NCBI GenBank assembly: GCA_025994075.1
Contig: JAMQGV010000040.1
Location: 1-64,000 of the forward strand
Length of the DNA stretch: 64,000 bases
Direction: 5' to 3'
From: Vicinamibacteria bacterium
GTDB taxonomy: Bacteria; Acidobacteriota; Vicinamibacteria; Fen-336
Positions 16,093-25,347 of the stretch are shown piece by piece (position 1 is the first letter of the stretch; each line of letters begins with the position of its first letter). A model generated the notes under the pieces. The model saw nothing but the letters and a program-made list of their open reading frames with translations, searched no databases and was not told the DNA's origin. Both the position numbers and the translations under genes were made by a program.

Positions 16093-18375
16093 ATGTGGAA
16101 GCAACTGATCCTGTGCGCGGCGCTGGCTCCGGCTGCGATCGGCTCGGACCTCACCGGCCACGTCGAGGACGTCACCGGCGCGCGCCTGCCCGGCGCCCGC
16201 GTCGACGCGATCGAGACCGGCCTGCGCGTGGAGACCGACGCCGAGGGTCGCTTCTCGCTGGCGCTGCCCCCCGGCCGCCACACGCTGCGCGCCAGCCTGC
16301 CCGGCTTCGCGCGCGCCGAGCGTCACGTGCGCGGGGGTGCGAGCGGCGTCGTGCTGACGCTGGCCCCGGCCGGCGTCGCCGAAGAGACGGTGGTGCGCGC
16401 GCTGCGCGCCGCCGAGGAGGCGCCCGTGACGCGCACCGAGCTCGACGCGGCTCGGATCGCCGAGCTCGACTTCGGCCAGGACCTGCCGCTCGCGCTGCAG
16501 CAGGCCGTGCCCGGGCTGACCGCCTACACCGAGGCCGGCATCGGCGGCAGCGGTTACTCGTACCTGAGCGTGCGCGGGATCGGCCAGAGCCGCATCAACT
16601 TCACCTTCGACGGCGTGCCGCTCAACGACCCCGAGGAGTCGGCGTTCTTCTTCGCCAACGTCGCCGACCTGATGGGCGCCGTCGACGCCGCTCAGGTGCA
16701 GCGCGGCGTCGCGGCGTCGACGGTCGGGGCGCCCGCGTTCGGCGGCGCGATCGGCTTTGTCTCGACGCCACTGTCGGACGTCCGCGGCGGCGAGGTCGAG
16801 GCCGGCGGCGGCAGCTTCGGGGTCGCCCGCGGCGCCGTCGCGGCGCGCACGGGCGAGCTCGGCGGCGGGCTGCGCGCGAGCGGCCGCTTCTCGTACGCGG
16901 AAGCCGACGGCTACCGCGACCACTCGGGCATCGTGCAGCGCTCGTTCTTCTGGAACGCGGCCCGCCAGGGCCAGCGCTCGCTGCTGCGCTTCTCCGGCTT
17001 CAGCGGCCGCGAGCGCTCGCAGCTCTCCTACTACGCCCCGGACGAGGCGGCGCTGCTGGCCGACCCGCGCGTCAACGTCATGCAGCCCGAGGAGCGCGAC
17101 CGCTTCGGCCAGGACCTGGCCCAGCTCCAGTACACGACGGGGCTCGGCGCGGGCGGCTCGCTCAGCGCCCAGGCGTACTACACGGGCGCCCAGGGCTCGC
17201 TGCTGCTGTGGGCGGACCCGGCCGCGAAGGACGCACTGCTCGACATCGGCATCGACGGCCACGCGACCGGCGCCACGCTGACCGTCAACCGCGAGCGGCC
17301 CGGCCTCGCGCTCCACGGCGGGCTGCACGGCAGCGACTTCCGCCGCGAGCACTTCGCGAGCGCCGCGGGCAGCCCGCTCTACTCGAACACGGGGTTCAAG
17401 CGCGAGGCCAACGCCTTCGGCAAGGCGGTCGTGACGCGAGGCCGCGCCCAGCTCTACGGCGACGTGCAGCTCCGCCACGCCCGCTTCTCGTACGAGGGCA
17501 GCCAGGCGGTCGAGCCGGTGTCGTGGACGTTCCTCAACGTCCGCGCTGGGGCGCGGGTCGAGCCGCGGGCAGGCCTCGCCCTCTACGCTTCCGCCGCGCG
17601 CGCGACCCGCGAGCCCACCCGCAACGATCTCTTCGCGGGCGAAGACGACCCGACGCTGCCCTACGACACGCGGGCGGTGCGGCCGGAGCGCGTGTGGGAC
17701 CTGGAGGCCGGCCTCTCGTGGTCGAGCTCGCGCCTGACGCTGCTCGCGAGCCTGTACGCGATGGAGTTCCGCGACGAGATCGCGCAGACCGGCGAGCTGT
17801 CGCAGGTCGGCTTCCCGATCCGCACCAACGTCGACCGCAGCTTCCGACGCGGGCTCGAGCTCGACGCGACCTGGCGGCCGCGCCCGTGGCTGCACCTGCG
17901 CCACCTGGCGGCGCTGTCGTGGAACCGGATCGACGCCTGGACCCAGGTCCTCGACCTGTACGACGCGGAAGGCGCCTGGCTCGGGTCCGAGCCGCGGCTG
18001 TTCCGCGACGTCGCGCCGCTGCTGACGCCCGCCGTCGTGCTGGACCAGTCGATCGAGTGGCGGCCGCGCGAGGGCGGCCTGGCGCGGCTGCGCGGGCGCT
18101 GGACGTCGCGCGCGTTCCTCGACAACACCGGCAGCGCCGCGACCGAGGTACCGAGCCACTTCACGCTCGACCTCTCGGCGCGCTGGCCGCTGGGTCCGGT
18201 GCGGCTGGCGCTCGACGTGAGCAACCTGCTCGACGACGAGCGCATCTGGCCCTCCGGCTACAGCTACCCCTACCTGGTCCGCGACGCGGCCGGGGCCGAC
18301 AGCCTGACCGGCGTGCGCTACTTCTACCCGCTGGCGACGCGCAGCGTGGTGCTGGGGGCGACCGTCAGGTTCTAG
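16093..18375 (+). CDS. TonB-dependent outer-membrane receptor, probably for thiamin or a precursor
   Basis: This 760-residue receptor has a short signal peptide (about residues 1-17) and a carboxypeptidase-regulatory-like domain (about 20-95, DLTGHVEDVTGARLPGARV). A plug domain follows (about 115-225, with YLSVRGIGQSRINFTFDGVPL). The rest is a beta-barrel ending GATVRF, with the terminal Phe needed for BAM insertion. Receptors of this class take up ligands using TonB energy. The TPP riboswitch directly upstream is the main evidence for a thiamin-related ligand. Similar riboswitch-controlled receptors are described in Bacteroidetes. Translation depends on the AGAGG site inside the hairpin. Confidence 0.9.
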   Translation: MWKQLILCAALAPAAIGSDLTGHVEDVTGARLPGARVDAIETGLRVETDAEGRFSLALPPGRHTLRASLPGFARAERHVRGGASGVVLTLAPAGVAEETVVRALRAAEEAPVTRTELDAARIAELDFGQDLPLALQQAVPGLTAYTEAGIGGSGYSYLSVRGIGQSRINFTFDGVPLNDPEESAFFFANVADLMGAVDAAQVQRGVAASTVGAPAFGGAIGFVSTPLSDVRGGEVEAGGGSFGVARGAVAARTGELGGGLRASGRFSYAEADGYRDHSGIVQRSFFWNAARQGQRSLLRFSGFSGRERSQLSYYAPDEAALLADPRVNVMQPEERDRFGQDLAQLQYTTGLGAGGSLSAQAYYTGAQGSLLLWADPAAKDALLDIGIDGHATGATLTVNRERPGLALHGGLHGSDFRREHFASAAGSPLYSNTGFKREANAFGKAVVTRGRAQLYGDVQLRHARFSYEGSQAVEPVSWTFLNVRAGARVEPRAGLALYASAARATREPTRNDLFAGEDDPTLPYDTRAVRPERVWDLEAGLSWSSSRLTLLASLYAMEFRDEIAQTGELSQVGFPIRTNVDRSFRRGLELDATWRPRPWLHLRHLAALSWNRIDAWTQVLDLYDAEGAWLGSEPRLFRDVAPLLTPAVVLDQSIEWRPREGGLARLRGRWTSRAFLDNTGSAATEVPSHFTLDLSARWPLGPVRLALDVSNLLDDERIWPSGYSYPYLVRDAAGADSLTGVRYFYPLATRSVVLGATVRF

Positions 18376-18388
18376 GCCCCACGGGCCT
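18374..18388 (+). terminator. Hairpin at the end of the TonB receptor gene
   Basis: AGGCCC-CAC-GGGCCT is a perfect six-pair stem overlapping the TAG stop. There is no T-run, so it could be a Rho-dependent or weak terminator. Confidence 0.35.
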
Positions 18389-18412
18389 CCCCCACGTCAC
18401 AGGATGTAAACA

Positions 18413-18449
18413 CGGTCCCCGGCGGACACCGGGCGTCCGCTGGCGGACA
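18413..18449. promoter_or_regulatory. Two putative NtrC-type activator sites
   Basis: A good dyad CGTCCG-CTGG-CGGACA occupies 18434-18449. A second CGGACA half-site ends at 18428, exactly 21 bp (two helical turns) earlier. The dyad centre is about 85 bp upstream of the sigma54-like -24 at 18526, the same spacing as at 5205. Confidence 0.5.
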
Positions 18450-18524
18450 GCGGCGCCCGGGCCTGCCCTGCGCGCTCGATGCCGAAACCCGCTCCAGGTG
18501 CGGGTTTGCGCGGATCCAGCGGCC

Positions 18525-18540
18525 CGGCACGGCCCTTGGA
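18525..18540 (+). promoter_or_regulatory. Sigma54-type promoter for the Fis-type gene
   Basis: CGGCACGGCCCTTGGA matches the sigma54 consensus except for the first base and a GG instead of GC at -12. The start codon at 18594 is about 54 bp downstream. Confidence 0.55.
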
Positions 18541-18593
18541 TACGTACCCGGTGACGCGGGGTGCGGGGGCACCCCCAGGAACGGGAGAACGCG

Positions 18594-18845
18594 ATGATCG
18601 GCACGGAGCGCAAGGGCCTCAAGGAGCTGATGACCGAGTACGAGCGGGACCTGATCGTCGCGGCGTTGACCGCGAGCGGCGGCAACCAGCGCCGGGCGGC
18701 GGCGATGCTCGGCGTGCTGCCGACCACGCTGCACGAGAAGATGAAGCGCCTCGGGCTGATCCAGCGCCGCGAGGAGGCTGCTCCGGCACCGCTGGTCAGC
18801 ACGCCCTACGCCGCGGCGCGCCCGGCCTACTCGACCGCGTACTAG
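18594..18845 (+). CDS. Small Fis-type helix-turn-helix protein
   Basis: This 83-residue protein is essentially one Fis/NtrC-type [23 protein letters not shown] then [20 protein letters not shown] (about residues 13-53). A Pro/Ala/Tyr-rich tail follows. It resembles the C-terminal DNA-binding domain of NtrC-type regulators detached from its receiver and AAA+ parts. The HTH of the regulator at 19710 is related but different (NVSRAADALGLSRSALYRRL). GGGAG precedes the ATG. Its own sigma54-like promoter and activator sites suggest it lies downstream of that regulator and may modulate the same regulon (inference). Confidence 0.8.
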   Translation: MIGTERKGLKELMTEYERDLIVAALTASGGNQRRAAAMLGVLPTTLHEKMKRLGLIQRREEAAPAPLVSTPYAAARPAYSTAY

Positions 18846-18853
18846 GCGCGCCC

Positions 18854-18910
18854 GTTCCGCGGGCGGGCATCACGCGTCCCACGAACGGACGCCCGTCCCG
18901 CCCGCGGACA
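18854..18910. promoter_or_regulatory. Three tandem putative activator sites
   Basis: Three 16-bp dyads follow one another: GTTCCG-CGGG-CGGGCA (18854-18869), GTCCCA-CGAA-CGGACG (18876-18891) and GTCCCG-CCCG-CGGACA (18895-18910), at 19-22 bp intervals. The middle one is centred about 83 bp before the sigma54-like -24 at 18966. Confidence 0.5.
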
Positions 18911-18964
18911 GCGGCGTGCGGTCTCAACCCCTTCATCCACGGGGGTCGCGAGCGCGGTCGCGCC

Positions 18965-18980
18965 TGGCACCGGGATTGGA
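18965..18980 (+). promoter_or_regulatory. Sigma54-type promoter for the orphan ABC ATPase
   Basis: TGGCAC-CGGGA-TTGGA has a perfect -24 half and a GG variant at -12. The ATG at 18993 follows 12 bases later. A TAAGGT box six bases before the ATG may instead mark a leaderless start. Confidence 0.55.
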
Positions 18981-18992
18981 TAAGGTGCCGGC

Positions 18993-19652
18993 ATGATCTC
19001 GCTACGCAACGTCGAGAAGTCCTACGACCTGGGCGGCGGCAAGGTGTACGTGCTGCGCCGCATCACCCTCGACATCAAGGAGGGCGAGTTCGTCTCGATC
19101 ATGGGGCCCTCGGGGGCGGGCAAGTCGACCCTGCTCCACATCCTCGGGCTCCACGACTCGGCCTGGACCGGCGAGTTCGACTTCGTCGGGGCCCCGGTCC
19201 ACAAGCTGGGGCGCAAGGAGCGGCTCGACCTCCAGCGCAAGAACATCGGCTTCGTGTTCCAGAGCTACCACCTGCTCGACGACCTCACGGTCTACGAGAA
19301 CATCGAGGTCCCGCTCACCTACCGCGACGTGAAGAAGTCGGAGCGGCAGGCGATCGTCGCCGACGTGCTCGACCGCTTCCAGATCGTCGGCAAGAAGGAC
19401 CTCTACCCGAACCAGCTCTCCGGCGGCCAGCAGCAGCTCGTCGGCATCGCGCGCGCGCTCGTCGCGAGCCCGAAGGTGATCCTCGCCGACGAGCCCACGG
19501 GCAACCTGCACTCCGACCAGGGCCGCGAGATCATGGAGCTCTTCAAGAAGCTCAACGACGAGGGCACGACCATCGTCCAGGTCACCCACTCGGAGACCAA
19601 CGCCTCGTACGGTTCGCGGGTGATCCGCCTCAAGGACGGCTGGATGGCCTGA
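18993..19652 (+). CDS. Orphan MacB/LolD-type ABC ATPase
   Basis: This 219-residue ATPase has Walker [12 protein letters not shown]-loop FVFQSYHLL, signature [17 protein letters not shown], Walker [14 protein letters not shown] and switch His VTHSETN. It is related to the ATPase at 6626 (shared [20 protein letters not shown] segment). It has no permease or adaptor next to it. The same sigma54/activator arrangement as the exporter operon suggests it serves those ADOP permeases or others elsewhere. The next gene is the two-component regulator. Confidence 0.9.
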   Translation: MISLRNVEKSYDLGGGKVYVLRRITLDIKEGEFVSIMGPSGAGKSTLLHILGLHDSAWTGEFDFVGAPVHKLGRKERLDLQRKNIGFVFQSYHLLDDLTVYENIEVPLTYRDVKKSERQAIVADVLDRFQIVGKKDLYPNQLSGGQQQLVGIARALVASPKVILADEPTGNLHSDQGREIMELFKKLNDEGTTIVQVTHSETNASYGSRVIRLKDGWMA

Positions 19653-19688
19653 GCCGGGCGCCCTGCCGCAGGGGCCCGCGCCGGAAGC

Positions 19689-19694
19689 CATAAT
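19689..19694 (+). promoter_or_regulatory. Candidate -10 box CATAAT
   Basis: CATAAT lies 15 bases before the ATG of the response regulator. No -35 is evident. It suggests that the regulator is made from a sigma70-type promoter, not from its own sigma54 targets. Confidence 0.35.
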
Positions 19695-19709
19695 GCCCAC
19701 GGAATCGAG

Positions 19710-21071
<1,362 letters not shown>

Positions 21072-21081
21072 CGGCGCCCCC

Positions 21082-22419
21082 GTGGCCCGGGGACGTCGCC
21101 GGTTCCTGAACCACGAGCGGCGGGTGCTGCTGCTGGCACTCGCCGCCGGCGCGCCCGCGGTGGCCGTCGCGCTCTCCTTGCTGTACTTCGGCGACTTCTC
21201 GTCGCGGCTGCAGTGGACGCTCGGCGTGCTGCTGGTCGTCGCCTGGTGGGGCTTCGCCTCGGCCGCCCGCGGCGCGGTCGTGCACCCGCTGCAGACGCTC
21301 TCCAACCTGCTCGGCGCGCTGCGCGAGGAGGACTTCAGCTTCCGCGCCCGCGGCACCCGCGGCGACGACGCGCTGTCGCAGGTGATGCTCGAGCTCAACC
21401 TGCTGGCGGACACCCTGCGCGAGGAGCGGCTCGGCGCGCTGGAGGCGACGGCGCTGCTGCGCAAGGTGATGGAGGAGATCGAGGTCGCGGTCTTCACCTT
21501 CGACGAGGAGCAGCGCCTGAAGCTCGTCAACAAGGCCGGGGAGCGCATCCTGGCCCGCCCGTCCGAGCGGCTGCTCGGCCACACCGCGACGGAGCTGGGG
21601 CTCTCGGAGGCGCTGATCGAGCGCACGCCGATCGTGCTGGAGCGCACGTTCCCCGGCGCCTCGGGCCGCTTCGAGATCCGCCGCACCAGCTTCCGCGAGG
21701 GCGGCCGCCCCCACCAGCTCCTGGTGCTGACCAACGTCAGCCGCGCGCTGCGCGACGAGGAGCGCCAGGCGTGGCAGCGGCTGATCCGGGTGCTCGGCCA
21801 CGAGCTCAACAACTCGCTGGCGCCGATCAAGTCGATCGCCGGCAGCCTGGAGACGATGTTCGCGCGCGCGACCCGCGCCGACGACTGGGAGGAGGACGCC
21901 CGCCGCGGACTGGCCGTGATCCGTGCCCGGGCCGAGTCGCTGGCCCGCTTCATGGACGCCTACGCGCGGCTCGCCCGGCTGCCGGCGCCGCAACTGCAGC
22001 CGCTGGAGGTGGGCGCGCTGCTGCGGCGGGTCGCCGGCCTCGAGACTCGGGCGAGTGTCGAACTGGCCGCGGGACCCACGCTGACGATCCGCGCCGACTC
22101 CGACCAGCTCGAGCAGCTCCTGATCAACCTGGTGCGAAACGCGGTCGATGCCGCGGCCGAGACGAGAGGCGGCGTGCGGCTGGGCTGGAGGCTGCTGCCC
22201 GGCTCGCGCCTGCTCGAGGTGTTCGTCGAGGACGAAGGCCCGGGCCTGCCGCCGTCGGCCAACCTCTTCGTGCCGTTCTTCACGACCAAGCCGCAGGGCT
22301 CGGGCATCGGCCTCGTCCTGTGCCGCCAGATCGCGGAGGCCCACGAGGGCACGCTGACGCTCGAGAACCGCGGCGACCGCGCGGGCTGCATCGCGCGGCT
22401 GCGGCTGCCGGTCGCCTGA
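21082..22419 (+). CDS. Membrane sensor histidine kinase (NtrY/PAS type)
   Basis: This 445-residue kinase begins at a GTG 10 bp after the regulator stop. It has two membrane helices (about residues 14-36 and 44-66), a HAMP-like linker and a PAS-like domain (about 120-210, VFTFDEEQRLKLVNKAG). The HisKA box is RVLGHELNNSLAPIKS, with phosphoacceptor H240. The HATPase domain has N-box LVRNAVDAA and G-boxes VEDEGPGLP and GSGIGLVLCRQI. The periplasmic loop is very short, so sensing is likely in the membrane or by the PAS domain. It presumably phosphorylates the regulator at D56. Confidence 0.9.
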   Translation: MARGRRRFLNHERRVLLLALAAGAPAVAVALSLLYFGDFSSRLQWTLGVLLVVAWWGFASAARGAVVHPLQTLSNLLGALREEDFSFRARGTRGDDALSQVMLELNLLADTLREERLGALEATALLRKVMEEIEVAVFTFDEEQRLKLVNKAGERILARPSERLLGHTATELGLSEALIERTPIVLERTFPGASGRFEIRRTSFREGGRPHQLLVLTNVSRALRDEERQAWQRLIRVLGHELNNSLAPIKSIAGSLETMFARATRADDWEEDARRGLAVIRARAESLARFMDAYARLARLPAPQLQPLEVGALLRRVAGLETRASVELAAGPTLTIRADSDQLEQLLINLVRNAVDAAAETRGGVRLGWRLLPGSRLLEVFVEDEGPGLPPSANLFVPFFTTKPQGSGIGLVLCRQIAEAHEGTLTLENRGDRAGCIARLRLPVA

Positions 22420-22468
22420 GCCCGCGAGACGGCTGGCGCGGCGCCGCGAGCGCCGGCATCATCCGCGC

Positions 22469-22897
22469 GTGACGCCGCCTCCTTTCGCCGACCGCCTCGG
22501 CCACGCCGCCACCGGCGTGACGATCAACGCCCTGAGCCTGGCCTCGCTGCTGTGCCTCGCCGGCCCGGTGGTGGCGGCGTGGTTCCCCGTCCTCGCGCAG
22601 AGCCGCCCGCTGCAGGTGGCGGCCGTCGTGCTCTCGAGCCTGCCCGGCGGCGCCTGGTGCCTGCGACACCACGCGCAGCAGTGGCGCACCCCGCTGGGAG
22701 TGGCCGCGTCCTGGGCGCTCGCGCCCTACGCCATGCTCTTCGTGGTGCCGGCGGGGCTGGCCGCGGGGCTCGCGCTCGTCGGCGGCTCGCCGGTCGGTGC
22801 CGCTTTCGGAACCGGGCTCGCCGCCGCCGCGCTCGGCCCGCTGGCGACAGCCGCCCTGGCGCGCCTGGTGGGCCCCGGGGCCGGCGCCCGCGGCTGA
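22469..22897 (+). CDS. Small membrane protein of unknown function
   Basis: This 142-residue protein has about four hydrophobic helices (ALSLASLLCLAGPVVAAWF, VAAVVLSSLPGGAWCL, YAMLFVVPAGLAAGLALV, and a final Ala-rich one) separated by short loops. I do not recognise a family. The start is the GTG at 22469, preceded by CATCAT-N6 and no Shine-Dalgarno. It follows the kinase by 49 bp, but nothing else links them. Confidence 0.5.
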   Translation: MTPPPFADRLGHAATGVTINALSLASLLCLAGPVVAAWFPVLAQSRPLQVAAVVLSSLPGGAWCLRHHAQQWRTPLGVAASWALAPYAMLFVVPAGLAAGLALVGGSPVGAAFGTGLAAAALGPLATAALARLVGPGAGARG

Positions 22898-22916
22898 TCG
22901 CGCCGCACGCGAAGAG

Positions 22917-22922
22917 TAGAAT
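22917..22922 (+). promoter_or_regulatory. Candidate -10 box TAGAAT
   Basis: TAGAATCGAG precedes the aminotransferase by 27 bases, with a possible weak -35 CTGATC 17 bp upstream. It matches the TAGAATCG before the gene at 3999. Confidence 0.4.
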
Positions 22923-22948
22923 CGAGTCCTTCAGGAGCGAGAACGCGC

Positions 22949-24169
22949 ATGACCACGCCCGCCGCCGTCGCCCCCCGCATCTCGGAGCGGGCCCGCCGCA
23001 TGCCCTCCTCGCCGATCCGCCGGCTGATGCCGCTGGCCGAAGCGGCCCGCGCCCGGGGCGTGCGCGTCTACCACCTGAACATCGGCCAGCCGGACATCGA
23101 GACCCCGGCCTGCATGCGCGAGAAGCTGGCGAAGGCCGAGCGGGTGCTGGCCTACTCGCCCTCCGGCGGCACGCCCGAGTACGTCGCTTCGCTCTCCGCC
23201 TACTACCGGAAGCTCGGCTTCGACCTCGGGCCCGAGGAGCTGCTGGCCACCACCGGCGGCAGCGAGGCGGTGCTGTTCGCGATGTTCGCGTGCACCGAAG
23301 ACGGCGACGAGGCGATCGTCGTCGAGCCGTTCTACACGAACTACAACTCGTTCGCGGGCCTCGCCGGGGTGACGCTGCGACCCGTGCGCGCGACCGGCGA
23401 GAACGGCTTCCACCTGCCGCCGGAGTCCGAGTTCGAGGCCGCGCTCTCGCCGCGCACCCGCCTCGTCCTGCTGTGCAACCCGAACAACCCGACCGGCACG
23501 GTCTACACCCGCGAGGAGGTCGAGCGGGTCGGCGCCTTCTGCCGCCGCCACGGGCTGTTCCTGGTCTCCGACGAGGTCTACCGCGAGTTCGTCTACGACG
23601 GCCGCGAGGCGACCAGCGCGCTGTCTCTGCCCGACTCCGACGACTTCGTGATCGTGGTCGACAGCCTGTCGAAGCGCTACAGCGCCTGCGGCATCCGCCT
23701 CGGCTGCCTGGCCACCCGCAACCGCGACGTGCACGCCGCGGCGCTGCGCATGGCCCAGGGCCGGCTCTCGCCGCCGGGCCTCGCCCAGCTCGTGGCGCTC
23801 GGCGCGAACGAGGTCGGCCCCGACTACGCGCGCGGCGTGCAGATCGAGTACCAGAAGCGGCGCGACGTGCTGTTCGAGGGCCTCGGCCGCATCCCCGGGG
23901 TCTTCCTCGCCAAGCCCGAGGGAGCGTTCTACTTCGTCGCCCGGCTGCCGGTGAAGGACGCCGACGACTTCGCCGCCTGGCTGCTGTCCGACTTCTCGCA
24001 CGAGGGCGCGACGGTGATGGTGGCGCCGGCCAGCGGCTTCTACGCGACGCCGGGGCTGGGCAGGGACGAGGTGCGGATCGCCTACGTGCTCAACGTCGAC
24101 GACCTGCGCGCTGCGGTCAAGGTGCTGGAGGCGGCGCTGCCCCGCTACCGGCAGGAGCGCGGGCTGTAA
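22949..24169 (+). CDS. Class I/II PLP-dependent aminotransferase
   Basis: This 406-residue fold-type I aminotransferase has YHLNIGQPDIETP at the N-terminus, the cofactor-phosphate region TTGGSEAVLFA, and NPNNPTGTVYTREE. A DEVYREFVYDG segment and the Schiff-base Lys in DSLSKRYSACGIRLG follow, with VRIAYVLN containing the substrate-carboxylate Arg. The family includes aspartate and other amino-acid aminotransferases; the precise amino acid is not determinable here. AGGAGCG lies ahead of the ATG. It stands alone, without biosynthetic neighbours. Confidence 0.88.
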   Translation: MTTPAAVAPRISERARRMPSSPIRRLMPLAEAARARGVRVYHLNIGQPDIETPACMREKLAKAERVLAYSPSGGTPEYVASLSAYYRKLGFDLGPEELLATTGGSEAVLFAMFACTEDGDEAIVVEPFYTNYNSFAGLAGVTLRPVRATGENGFHLPPESEFEAALSPRTRLVLLCNPNNPTGTVYTREEVERVGAFCRRHGLFLVSDEVYREFVYDGREATSALSLPDSDDFVIVVDSLSKRYSACGIRLGCLATRNRDVHAAALRMAQGRLSPPGLAQLVALGANEVGPDYARGVQIEYQKRRDVLFEGLGRIPGVFLAKPEGAFYFVARLPVKDADDFAAWLLSDFSHEGATVMVAPASGFYATPGLGRDEVRIAYVLNVDDLRAAVKVLEAALPRYRQERGL

Positions 24170-24251
24170 GCCGCGGGCTGGCGGCGCCACCCGACAGTGT
24201 AGCGCCGCCGGCGCGTTGACAGGTTCCGCCGTGCGGAGTCATCGTCACGCC

Positions 24252-24683
24252 ATGGCAGAAGAAATCCGGGTCGGTCCCGTGGTCGTCCCCCCCGCCGCGA
24301 TGACGGTGAAGGCGTCCCGGTCCTCGGGCCCCGGCGGGCAGAACGTCAACAAGGTCGCGTCGAAGGTCGAGCTGAGAGTCGACCTCGACGCCATCACCGG
24401 GCTGCCGCAGGAAGCGCGCCGCCGCCTGCTCGCGATCGCGCGCAACAAGACCGACGCGCGCGGCCGGCTGGTCGTCACCAGCCAGCGCAGCCGCGACCAG
24501 TGGCGCAACGTCGAGGACGCGCGCGAGAAGGTCGGCGCGCTGATCGGCCGCGCGCTGGTGCGCCCCTCGGAGCGCCGCACGACGCTGCCGACGCGGGCCG
24601 CCCACGAGCGGCGGCTCAAGTCGAAGAAGCGCGACGGCGCGAAGAAGCGGGAGCGGCTGACCCGGGCGGCCCCGGAGGCCTAG
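24252..24683 (+). CDS. arfB: Alternative ribosome-rescue factor ArfB (YaeJ-like)
   Basis: This 143-residue protein carries the release-factor catalytic loop SSGPGGQNVNKVASKVELR near residue 25 and ends in a basic tail (SKKRDGAKKRERLTR). Known ArfB proteins are codon-independent peptidyl-tRNA hydrolases that rescue stalled ribosomes by putting this tail into the empty mRNA channel. The length is typical, and the missing stop-codon recognition domain separates it from RF1/RF2. CATCGT lies six bases ahead of the ATG with no Shine-Dalgarno, consistent with a leaderless mRNA. It is convergent with yjbQ. Confidence 0.88.
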   Translation: MAEEIRVGPVVVPPAAMTVKASRSSGPGGQNVNKVASKVELRVDLDAITGLPQEARRRLLAIARNKTDARGRLVVTSQRSRDQWRNVEDAREKVGALIGRALVRPSERRTTLPTRAAHERRLKSKKRDGAKKRERLTRAAPEA

Positions 24684-24697
24684 CGGCGCGACGGCGA

Positions 24698-24710
24698 CGG
24701 GCTTCGCCCG
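24698..24710. terminator. Short hairpin between convergent arfB and yjbQ
   Basis: CGGGC-TTC-GCCCG lies in the 43-bp gap between two convergent genes. It lacks a T-run, so terminator function is tentative. Confidence 0.3.
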
Positions 24711-24726
24711 GCGCGTAACCCGAACC

Positions 24727-25209
24727 TCAGCCGAGTCCCAGCGCGACGATCGTGAACTCGCGGCGGCGCGGGCCGTCCAGCTCGAGGAACAGCACCCGCT
24801 GCCAGCGGCCGAGCGAGAGCCGCCCGTCGACGATCGGCAGCGTCTCGGACGCGCCCAGCAGCATCGCGCGCAGGTGCGAGTCGGCGTTGGCCTTCTCGTC
24901 GGGCGGCACGTCGTGGCGCCGCGACATGTCGTTGTGGCCCCAGGCCGCGTCGGCCGGCGCCAGCTTCTCGAGGAACGCGGCGGTGTCCTCGAGCAGCAGG
25001 GGTTCCGGCTCGTTCACGACGATCGCGGTCGTGGTGTGGCGGGTCGTGATCGAGACCGTCCCGTGGAGCACGCCGGAGCGGTGGACGAGGTCCTCCACGA
25101 GCGACGTCACGTCGCGGAACTCCACCCGCCGGCTCGACTTGAGGCGGTGGGTCGCGGACAGGGTCCGGAACTCTGCGGGCTCGGGGCGGACGAGCGGTTC
25201 GGTGGCCAT
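24727..25209 (-). CDS. yjbQ: YjbQ/UPF0047 family protein
   Basis: This 160-residue protein has the family hallmarks: VSITTRHTTTAIVVNEPEP, WGHNDMSRRH, the helix NADSHLRAMLLGASETLPIV, and GRWQRVLFLELDGPRRREF. YjbQ proteins have been described as having secondary thiamin-phosphate synthase activity, and the histidines seen here are the conserved ones. A TPP-riboswitch receptor occurs 6 kb away, but the two are not in one operon. The first 20 residues are an extra N-terminal extension, and the start could be downstream. Confidence 0.88.
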   Translation of the reverse strand: MATEPLVRPEPAEFRTLSATHRLKSSRRVEFRDVTSLVEDLVHRSGVLHGTVSITTRHTTTAIVVNEPEPLLLEDTAAFLEKLAPADAAWGHNDMSRRHDVPPDEKANADSHLRAMLLGASETLPIVDGRLSLGRWQRVLFLELDGPRRREFTIVALGLG

Positions 25210-25347
25210 CGGAACGGGCGAAACTCCTTCTTCCGCCCGTCACGGGCGGCATCCGGTTATTGTCTCCCATCCCCGGCGACCGCCGGAAACCAGCCGGGCG
25301 CGCGGGCGGCCTTCTCGCCGGGCACTGCGGAAGGGCAGGATCCCGGC

